Positions 50,281-56,657 of a stretch of 56,657 bases of DNA are shown here, in pieces; the stretch's first letter is position 1; each line of letters opens with the position of its first letter. Source of the stretch: Muribaculaceae bacterium (lineage in GTDB: Bacteria; Bacteroidota; Bacteroidia; Bacteroidales; Muribaculaceae). The stretch covers positions 1-56,657 of the forward strand of contig JAFQAS010000057.1 of the NCBI GenBank assembly GCA_017399915.1, read 5' to 3'. Made by a program: the position numbers and the translations under genes. The notes beneath the pieces are model-generated. The model saw nothing but the letters and a program-made list of their open reading frames with translations, was not told the origin of the DNA and did not search any database.

Positions 50281-51783
50281 TTATCCGCAGTGGAAGAAGC
50301 GTCTTACGATTTTGAGCATTTCATCTTGGTTGCCTTCGATGTCGCGACGGAGAGTTTTGTCGTCGTAAGAGCGAAGTTTGTTGATGATGCCGTTGATCAT
50401 TGCAGGACTAAACACATTGTGTTTTTCGAAGATAGCACGTTGGCGTTCGAGGCAGTCGGCCGATGCAGCACAGCTGTCGGGAAGTTGAGCCAATGAGTTG
50501 AGTTTGTCGGCATTTTCGGCTTTGTGAATGTTTACGTTCACATAAGTCTTTTCTGCAATCTCCAATGCGTTTTCGAGTTCGAAACCATGGCGGCATGCTA
50601 CGGCAAGACCGGCAATGAGTTGGTAGATGTCGGCAGAGCCGTCGGGAGAACGCATTTCAACAGTTTGTTTTTGAGTAGTGTCGTAGTTGCTTGGACCTTC
50701 GAGTGGGTTAGCGAGTTGACACATATCGGCTTTAGCAGCCCATCCGAGTGGCACACGCACCAATACCGAACGGTTGCGGTCGCCCCAACATACATTGGTT
50801 GGTGCTTCTTGGTGAGGTACAAGACGGAAGTAAGAAGTTGGGTTGGTGTTACCGAATGCTGTGATTGAAGGAGCGAGTTCCATCATACCAGCGATTGCTT
50901 TGCGAGCAGTTGCCGAAAGCACTCCACCATCGAGCATTTGGTTTTGACCATCTTTCACAATGCGCATATGAACATGGAGGCCCGAACCAGCTTTTCCCAC
51001 AGTGATTTTAGGAGCGAAAGTGATGTCATAGCCCAATTGATAAGCGAGGTTACGGATAATCCATTTGGCCACCATGAGTTGGTCGGCAGCATCTTTGGCA
51101 TTTACAGGCAAGAACTCAATTTCGTTTTGCTCATAAATCATGCCATCGATAGTGAAGTTACCCACTTCAGAGTGACCATATTTGATTTGTCCGCCGGCTT
51201 GAGCGATGTAGGCCATACATTGAGTGCGGAACTCGTTGAATTTAGCATAAGGAGCCGATTCGTGATAACCCTTTTGGTCGGTAGCTGGGAACATTTCATC
51301 ATCGGGAGCGATAACATAATATTCCAATTCGCCCATTGCTTGGAATTCCATACCAGTAACTTCGTTAAACGCCTTGCACGCTTTGTGAAGAGTGTTTTCG
51401 GGAGAACTTTCAAGAGGTTCGCCATCTTTGTTGAAATAAGAGCAAAGGAGCGAGAGGGTGGGTATTTCTGCAAATGGGTCGAGGAACGCAGTAGAGAAAC
51501 GTGGCAACACGTAAAGGTCGCTACTTCCAGCCTCGATAAATGGGAAAAGGCTTGAGCCGTCAACGCGTTCGCCACAAGTGAGAATAGCGTCGAGATAAGC
51601 CAAATTGTTGATTACAAAATTCAAAGTTTTCAAACGTCCATCGCCTGCAGGATACATAAAGTTGACCATGCGAATTTCGTTTTCGCTGATAAAGCGAATA
51701 ATATCGGCCTTGGTAAATTCCTTTGCAGGTTTACCGAGATAAGCCACAACCCTATTGGGGTTTAGTGCAAGTTCTTTATCCAT
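50281..51783 (-). CDS. glnA: Glutamine synthetase
   Basis: The 500-residue enzyme makes glutamine from glutamate, ammonia and ATP. It has the beta-grasp N-terminal domain (NEIRMVNFMYPAGDGRLKTL) and the catalytic domain with MGELEYYVI (metal Glu), NEIEFLPV, the HVHM ATP-site loop in GSGLHVHMRI, and NTNPTSYFRLVPHQEAPTNV. It is closer in size to GSI than to the 700-residue GSIII also common in Bacteroidales. No tyrosine adenylylation site could be confirmed. Confidence 0.93.
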   Translation of the reverse strand: MDKELALNPNRVVAYLGKPAKEFTKADIIRFISENEIRMVNFMYPAGDGRLKTLNFVINNLAYLDAILTCGERVDGSSLFPFIEAGSSDLYVLPRFSTAFLDPFAEIPTLSLLCSYFNKDGEPLESSPENTLHKACKAFNEVTGMEFQAMGELEYYVIAPDDEMFPATDQKGYHESAPYAKFNEFRTQCMAYIAQAGGQIKYGHSEVGNFTIDGMIYEQNEIEFLPVNAKDAADQLMVAKWIIRNLAYQLGYDITFAPKITVGKAGSGLHVHMRIVKDGQNQMLDGGVLSATARKAIAGMMELAPSITAFGNTNPTSYFRLVPHQEAPTNVCWGDRNRSVLVRVPLGWAAKADMCQLANPLEGPSNYDTTQKQTVEMRSPDGSADIYQLIAGLAVACRHGFELENALEIAEKTYVNVNIHKAENADKLNSLAQLPDSCAASADCLERQRAIFEKHNVFSPAMINGIINKLRSYDDKTLRRDIEGNQDEMLKIVRRFFHCG

Positions 51784-51830
51784 AATGTTATTATGTTGAG
51801 TTATAAATTGTCTAAATAGATTTTCAACTA

Positions 51831-51861
51831 CAAATATAGATATTTGCGATAAAACTCACAA
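51831..51861 (-). promoter_or_regulatory. glnA promoter
   Basis: On the minus strand TTG (51861-51859) is 20 nt from TATATTTG (51838-51831). The leader is about 45 nt. Confidence 0.78.
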
Positions 51862-51927
51862 TCAATCATATGATAATTCACAACTAAAAATGAAAAAATA
51901 AGATGAATTGTTAGATTATAAAAGCAA

Positions 51928-51958
51928 AAATCCCCAAAAGAAAGAACTTTTGGGATTT
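51928..51958 (-). terminator. Terminator of the lipoprotein operon
   Basis: CTTTTGGGATTT (51947-51958) pairs with AAATCCCCAAAAG (51928-51940). Read on the minus strand it ends in a T-rich tail, so it serves the genes that end at 51978. Confidence 0.8.
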
Positions 51959-51977
51959 ATTGTAAAATGGAAGGGAT

Positions 51978-53000
51978 TTACTTATAATATGTAATTTGAA
52001 ACTCTTTTACATAAGGGTAACACTCAAGTTTATACTCTATGACATTTCCCATTTCATCAAATTTTGTAGGTGTGTAATGCTGTTCTCCATTATAAGTTCC
52101 TACATTCGTTATTTTTTCGACAAAGCCATGTTTGTCATAATAGAGAGTTTGGGTGCGTCGTTTAAAATAATAGTCGGTTTGTTCAATTTTAGCCAACCTT
52201 CCATAAATATCATAGTGGTAAACATCCCCACGCTTATCTTCTGGTTTTCCTTGGCGACGAAGAATGTTGTCATTGTCGTAATGGTAAATCATACGACCGA
52301 CTGAAAATGTAATTGATAGTGTAGTGCTATCATTAAGTTTCTTGATTACATTTTTAGAGTGCTCGTAAGGATCGTCATATGATAAAAAAATCCCCTCTTT
52401 AGAATAGATACATGTGTAATTGTAGGTCTCGGGTTTCGTCATAATGACTTTCTCAACATCGCCATAAATTGCATGCCCATCACGATAAACAAATTTAGGG
52501 CGGCGTCGAGAGACATCAATTTTTGCCGAGTCGGTAGCATTTAATGCTCTATTAAATGTTAAGAAATAGTTGGGGACAATTTCGTTATTTGAAGAACTTA
52601 CCAACTCAAGATTGTTGTTGTCGGGGTTAATCACAAATACCAAATCAAAATTACGAGGCTCTTTGGGCGCCCATTCTACATCAACTGTGTCGGCTGGTAG
52701 GGTAAACAATAGTTTCATTGTATCCATATCTTCCGAAAAGCCAATTTTGAAATCGCTTGTCAAATCGGTAAAGAGTAAGCTCTTTTTGAAGAAATGGCGC
52801 ACAGCTAATTGAGCATCATAAGTGGAATCGTTAACTTGCGCTATACGCATGTCAAGTTCAAGGCGTTGAGCATCACTTGACTCAGGGGTATAGTCGCTGT
52901 GATATAATCCCAAGAATGGGTTGGGATCATTGCTACAAGCTGTCATTGTCGCCACAACGAGCGACAATGACATTATTTTAAATACATTTATCGTGTTCAT
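51978..53000 (-). CDS. Lipoprotein with RHS/YD-like repeats
   Basis: The 340-residue protein has a lipobox (SLVVATMTAC, Cys about residue 22). The C-terminal 130 residues contain YD-type repeats (MIYHYDNDNILRRQG, VYHYDIYGRLAKIEQ, TLYYDKHGFVEKI, TKFDEMGNVIEY), short beta hairpins related to RHS proteins. The N-terminal half is beta-rich and unrecognised. It is the last gene of a three-lipoprotein operon and starts 8 nt after its neighbour ends. Confidence 0.75.
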   Translation of the reverse strand: MNTINVFKIMSLSLVVATMTACSNDPNPFLGLYHSDYTPESSDAQRLELDMRIAQVNDSTYDAQLAVRHFFKKSLLFTDLTSDFKIGFSEDMDTMKLLFTLPADTVDVEWAPKEPRNFDLVFVINPDNNNLELVSSSNNEIVPNYFLTFNRALNATDSAKIDVSRRRPKFVYRDGHAIYGDVEKVIMTKPETYNYTCIYSKEGIFLSYDDPYEHSKNVIKKLNDSTTLSITFSVGRMIYHYDNDNILRRQGKPEDKRGDVYHYDIYGRLAKIEQTDYYFKRRTQTLYYDKHGFVEKITNVGTYNGEQHYTPTKFDEMGNVIEYKLECYPYVKEFQITYYK

Positions 53001-53008
53001 GATAAAAA

Positions 53009-53716
53009 TTATTTACCACTTCCTCCACAAGTGCGACATTTTATCCAACCGCGGCCTCCACAAGTTATACATGTTATATAAGGACAATATGTCATGCCCT
53101 CGCCATCGCAAATGTGACATTTCATTCTACCTTTCCCATGGCAAGTTTCGCATATATTGCCTGTTTGCACAATTGTAATCTCTTGAGTCAAGTCATCACA
53201 AGTCACAATTGCTTTTGATGTTTTTGTTTGACCTGTGTTACCTTCCGATTTAAATGAAAGGAATCCATTTTTATATGAGTAAGTGACTCCTTCAGGGCAA
53301 TCAACTTTCACATCACCACCGTCGGTCAAAACCTTTATGTCGTCAGCTTTTCCCTCCTTGCTTATCTCAACCTTAGCTTTAGGTATAAACATATATGATG
53401 CTCGTGTGCATTGATTGAACGGTATCGCAAGGTTCAATGTGTCACTTTTTACAATCACATAATCTTTGCGTGCTACATTGGTTTTGTTGGCCTCAACAGT
53501 ATAGGTCAACAGTGTGTCGTTTAATTCAACAGTTACCCATTCGGGTGAATAAATGATTTCAACACCACCATCGCAACTGAGCGCAATCGTACCTGTTTCG
53601 CCTTTCACGCCTACATTTACCGCATCTTTATCGCATTTGAGGAATGATGCTTGACTACACGACGCCAATATCATTGTAGCAACTATGCTTAATAGCATTA
53701 TATATCTTGTCTTCAT
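53009..53716 (-). CDS. Lipoprotein with BACON-like domain and DnaJ-type Cys-rich motifs
   Basis: The 235-residue protein has a lipoprotein signal (IVATMILASC). A BACON-like beta domain follows (VNVGVKGETGTIALSCDGG, PEWVTVELNDTLLTYTVEAN), with a possible second one. The last 50 residues hold four CxxC(x)G units (CETCHGKG, CHICDGEG, CITCGGRG, CRTCGGSG), the pattern of the DnaJ zinc-binding domain. Such zinc knuckles on an extracytoplasmic lipoprotein are unusual. It is a paralogue of the protein at 53739. Confidence 0.8.
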   Translation of the reverse strand: MKTRYIMLLSIVATMILASCSQASFLKCDKDAVNVGVKGETGTIALSCDGGVEIIYSPEWVTVELNDTLLTYTVEANKTNVARKDYVIVKSDTLNLAIPFNQCTRASYMFIPKAKVEISKEGKADDIKVLTDGGDVKVDCPEGVTYSYKNGFLSFKSEGNTGQTKTSKAIVTCDDLTQEITIVQTGNICETCHGKGRMKCHICDGEGMTYCPYITCITCGGRGWIKCRTCGGSGK

Positions 53717-53738
53717 TTTTTTTTAATTTAGTAGTTGA

Positions 53739-54503
53739 TTATTTACCTTTACAAGTGGGACACGGGACTTTACCAGAGCCGTTTCTATAACCAAAATCGC
53801 CAGCTCGTGTTGATGTGCCTTTTCCGCCACAAGTCTTGCAACCAATTATGCCTTGAATCGACATACTAAAAGTGTTGCCTTGACCTTTGCACTTGGGACA
53901 TTTCACATAACCGGTACTATTGCAAGTGGGGCACACATCTCCCTCTATTGTAACTGTGATTTTTTCTGAAATATCTCCCGATGTGAGTTTTATTTCACCC
54001 GATATCTGTTTCCCTTCATTCTTCTTTGAGATAAGGGTGAGATAGCTCCCATTGAGTGCTGTTACTATTTCGGGAAAAGCCTCGATGTTCACTTTGCCTC
54101 CGTCGGTCACAACTGCTACTCTCACAGTGTCGCCTTCACGAGCCATCTTAACTTCTTTGTCGGTCAATAACAGATATGACGTTTTGACACCTTGCTCCAC
54201 AGGTATTGACAATTGGCTGTGACCACTTGTCACCACTATGCAACCCTCGCGTGGCACTGAATCCTTATTGGCTGCAATCACGTAATTTACAACTGTGTCG
54301 TGAGTGCTCACATTAACCCAATCAGGAGCATAAACCACTTCACAAGAACCGTCGGTGCCTTTTAGCATCAATGAATCTTGCACTCCATTCACATCTGCCG
54401 CGATTTTTTTTACATCACATGATAAATTGGCATCACTGCTACACGAGACCATCATTGCAGCAGCATAAACCATCATCGCACATTTAAATAATTGTTTTTT
54501 CAT
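53739..54503 (-). CDS. Lipoprotein with BACON-like domain and DnaJ-type Cys-rich motifs, paralogue
   Basis: The start at 54503 gives 254 residues with a clear lipobox (MVYAAAMMVSC). The longer frame would add 20 codons that belong to a decayed Sel1 gene in another frame. The body matches the next protein: BACON-like segment (CEVVYAPDWVNVSTHDTVVNYVIAAN), then CPTCNSTG, CPKCKGQG, CKTCGGKG and CPTCKGK. The Cys spacing is like DnaJ's zinc centre. The two paralogues are 22 nt apart and probably co-transcribed. Confidence 0.8.
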   Translation of the reverse strand: MKKQLFKCAMMVYAAAMMVSCSSDANLSCDVKKIAADVNGVQDSLMLKGTDGSCEVVYAPDWVNVSTHDTVVNYVIAANKDSVPREGCIVVTSGHSQLSIPVEQGVKTSYLLLTDKEVKMAREGDTVRVAVVTDGGKVNIEAFPEIVTALNGSYLTLISKKNEGKQISGEIKLTSGDISEKITVTIEGDVCPTCNSTGYVKCPKCKGQGNTFSMSIQGIIGCKTCGGKGTSTRAGDFGYRNGSGKVPCPTCKGK

Positions 54504-54525
54504 AATTTTATTTTTTATAGCTCTA

Positions 54526-54640
54526 TTAATAATTTCTTCGCAAGACATCTTTTGCGTCTTCATACCCTTGGTCGGCGGCTTTGCGACACCATTTCACAGC
54601 CTCAGTATTAATGATTATGCTTCTGAGGGGGAACAATTAT
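54526..54640 (-). pseudogene. Sel1-repeat gene remnant
   Basis: On the minus strand the frame ending at TAA 54528-54526 reads INTEAVKWCRKAADQGYEDA then KDVLRRNY. This is one Sel1-like unit with its C-terminal end. An in-frame stop lies a short way upstream, so only the tail of a gene survives. It resembles the repeats of the adjacent protein ending at 54704. Confidence 0.65.
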
Positions 54641-54703
54641 TGTGGTCAGATAAAGTCAATACGAGTAGTTACAATCGTATTAACTTATAGAATCCTTGTA
54701 GAT

Positions 54704-56657
54704 TTATTGTCTAAACCAATCGGTTATCTTGTTATTATTGCAGTAAACAACATATACGATAACCCCAAATCTGGTTACATAGTAACGACCAACCTTTCCA
54801 TTCCAATCCCAATCTCTGGCTACGTCATAAAACTCATCTACCAAATTGATAGACATACCCTTACGGAGTTGTCCTCTTTGAATAGCTTCAACATTAGCCT
54901 TACCATAAGAAGAATATAGCTGTTTGTAGTAACTATTGATTTTTTTATCATAGTCTTTTTGTATAATGTCTACTTGTTTCTGTGTTAAAAATTTGTTGTT
55001 TTCCTTATACAAACAAGTCGTTGTCCCATTTTTAGTCATCTCTATGCTAACTTTTAGTTCGGGTCTTCCCGTACTAGCATCAAACCCTTTTCCAACTTTA
55101 CTATTTTTATTATATTTTTCTCGAATACTTTTGAAAGACTCATCATCATGGATATTTATTATTTTTTTACTAAATTCATCTTTGTCTTTACAAGAGCTAA
55201 GATTAATGAAATCCATAATGCTGAAAAGAGAATCAAATTTCCTTCTATTCGTGAAAGTACTTCCGTCTGGTAAATATCCCTTATTATAGAATTCGTCATA
55301 TGAAAATGCAGTGCCGTCACTAAACCTCTTATAGCATTTTATTCTGTCACTATCATACTTATAGATGGCACTTTTATCAGCAGAGCTGTAATCTGTCAGC
55401 GCATAACCACGTCCGCCATTGAGTGAATAAAATTTGAGAATACCACCATTGTTCATCTTAAGAGTGAGATAGCGTTTTTCTTCTCTGAAATAGCTTTCTC
55501 CATCAAGAATATATTCAATATGACAATTCTTGATACTATCTTTATTTAGATTAGCTTTAGAGTCAAAGTCATAGTTATCGAAATATAAATTTGACAATTC
55601 ATCTGAACTAAGATTATAAGGTACAGGTTCTATTGAATACAACTTATCTGCATAGAATTCATATCCTGGACTTATTGTCGAAGATTCTTTAACTGTCATA
55701 TGTTCAAATCTAGAAATGGCTATGTCTACCCCTGGCAATACCTTGATATCCAAAGGCTTGCCATAGCTAACAGAAATAATTACTGGTCCTGTCAACTGTA
55801 TCTCTTGGCTCGAGCCAATATTTATTCGAGATTTGGTGATTTTAGCACTAATATAAGCGCTATATGATCCTGGCAGGTTCCTAATGGGTGATACATTTAT
55901 ACTTTTTGCGATACCGGTTAAATAACAATTCTTACCCTCTATCGTAAATGGTTGTCCGACGTCTTTTGACGCGGTTAACATTTCTCTACTATATAACTCA
56001 ACTGTATAAGTCCGTTTTTGTCTAGCGTAACTATCGAAACTGTATAATAGTTCTCCCGCCTTCTTGTGCCCATTATCCATAGCCATTGAAAGATATTCAC
56101 CCGCTCTTTCAGTATTTCTTTTGGTGCCTACGCCATTGTAATAAGCAAGTGCCAGTGCATATTGTGCATCAACATCGGTCTTGGCTAATTTTTTAAGTTC
56201 CTTGCTATAGAATGAGTATAATTTTTCTTTAGCATTTTTGTAACCTTGCAAATGTGCATTATTAAAGAAATTTGCAGCCTTTGGGTAGTTTTGTACAACT
56301 TCTACGCCATTAAGGTATGCTTCGGCTACACAATATTGAGCCTTTGCATCCCCTTGTTTTGCATAATTCTCTAGGATTTTGCTATAAAAGGTATAAAGTT
56401 TGTCAGAAGCTTCTTTGTGACCTTGAGCTTTCGCTAGGTCAAACCATTTAGCAGCTGTTACTGCATTTTTAGTTATCTCTGTGCCAACAAAATAGTCCAT
56501 ACCTACTTCATACTGCGCTTGAGCATCGCCACCTTTGGCTGCTTTCTCTAATTCTTTGCTATAAAATGAGTATAGCATCTTTTTAGCTTCTTCGTGACCT
56601 TGAGTGGAGGCAAGATGAAACCATTTTGCGGCTGTTTCAGTGTTTTTTGCAATGCCT
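54704..56657 (-). CDS. Sel1-repeat protein, 5' end beyond the window
   Basis: The frame is open from 54704 to the right edge (over 650 codons), so the start is outside. The N-terminal 180 visible residues are Sel1-like repeats (AQYEVGMDYFVGTEITKNAV, TAAKWFDLAKAQGHKEA; AQYCVAEAYLNGVEVVQNYP; AQYALALAYYNGVGTKRNTE), each with an unusual LYSFYSKEL linker. The remaining 430 residues are beta-rich and not recognised. Sel1 repeats mediate protein contacts, often in envelope or secretion settings. Confidence 0.75.
   Translation of the reverse strand, partial: GIAKNTETAAKWFHLASTQGHEEAKKMLYSFYSKELEKAAKGGDAQAQYEVGMDYFVGTEITKNAVTAAKWFDLAKAQGHKEASDKLYTFYSKILENYAKQGDAKAQYCVAEAYLNGVEVVQNYPKAANFFNNAHLQGYKNAKEKLYSFYSKELKKLAKTDVDAQYALALAYYNGVGTKRNTERAGEYLSMAMDNGHKKAGELLYSFDSYARQKRTYTVELYSREMLTASKDVGQPFTIEGKNCYLTGIAKSINVSPIRNLPGSYSAYISAKITKSRINIGSSQEIQLTGPVIISVSYGKPLDIKVLPGVDIAISRFEHMTVKESSTISPGYEFYADKLYSIEPVPYNLSSDELSNLYFDNYDFDSKANLNKDSIKNCHIEYILDGESYFREEKRYLTLKMNNGGILKFYSLNGGRGYALTDYSSADKSAIYKYDSDRIKCYKRFSDGTAFSYDEFYNKGYLPDGSTFTNRRKFDSLFSIMDFINLSSCKDKDEFSKKIINIHDDESFKSIREKYNKNSKVGKGFDASTGRPELKVSIEMTKNGTTTCLYKENNKFLTQKQVDIIQKDYDKKINSYYKQLYSSYGKANVEAIQRGQLRKGMSINLVDEFYDVARDWDWNGKVGRYYVTRFGVIVYVVYCNNNKITDWFRQ

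Overview
The window reads as chromosome of an anaerobic Bacteroidales (gut Bacteroidetes). Supporting signs are repeated Bacteroidetes-type promoters (TTG about 20 nt upstream of TAnnTTTG), a type VI-B Cas13b locus, BACON-like lipoproteins, a group-B-like [FeFe] hydrogenase with its maturases, DUF6056-, DUF1016-, DUF1848- and DUF3825-type proteins, and A+T-rich intergenic DNA full of shared repeat modules. A genus cannot be fixed from the sequence alone.

Layout. 1-352: end of a coiled-coil gene, a tRNA-Val 3' fragment and a terminator, resembling the scar of an integrated element. 355-7395: housekeeping genes (HAD phosphatase, M16 protease, RluB-type pseudouridine synthase with a disordered N-terminus, asnS, yjdM). 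7538-12706: catalase, a small Cys protein, a repeat element, an iron alcohol dehydrogenase and a DUF6056-like membrane protein. 12726-26166: hydF, hydG, hydE and hydA, all on the minus strand. They are interrupted by two DUF1016 nuclease genes and by an island of small membrane and J-domain-like proteins. One DUF1016 gene sits in a duplicated copy of the hydF 5' end, and hydA is bracketed by a perfect 116-bp inverted repeat. 26.2-31 kb: patatin, acetyltransferase, two TIGR04076 paralogues, flavin reductase-like protein and lipoprotein, in a mosaic of repeat modules. 31-36.6 kb: DUF2975/HTH pair with an operator array, a CarboxypepD-like protein followed by an inserted DUF1848-methyltransferase cassette, an EamA transporter with paired palindromic operators, and a TrmH methyltransferase.

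36.7-47 kb is the most interesting part. A WYL regulator converges on cas13b. An 8-repeat CRISPR array diverges from cas13b through overlapping promoters. Three consecutive transcription units follow: a DUF3825 protein with a leader peptide, a basic protein, and two paralogous small proteins with a PIF1-like helicase. Each has the same 9-9-9 palindrome 15-16 nt upstream of its -33 element, so they look like one regulon next to the Cas13b locus. No csx27, csx28, cas1 or cas2 is visible.

47-56.7 kb: threonine aldolase, a secreted HEXXH metallopeptidase, glutamine synthetase, three lipoproteins (two pairing BACON-like domains with DnaJ-type Cys-rich motifs) and a Sel1-repeat protein that runs off the right edge. 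All functions are read from motifs and remembered family features; no database search was run.
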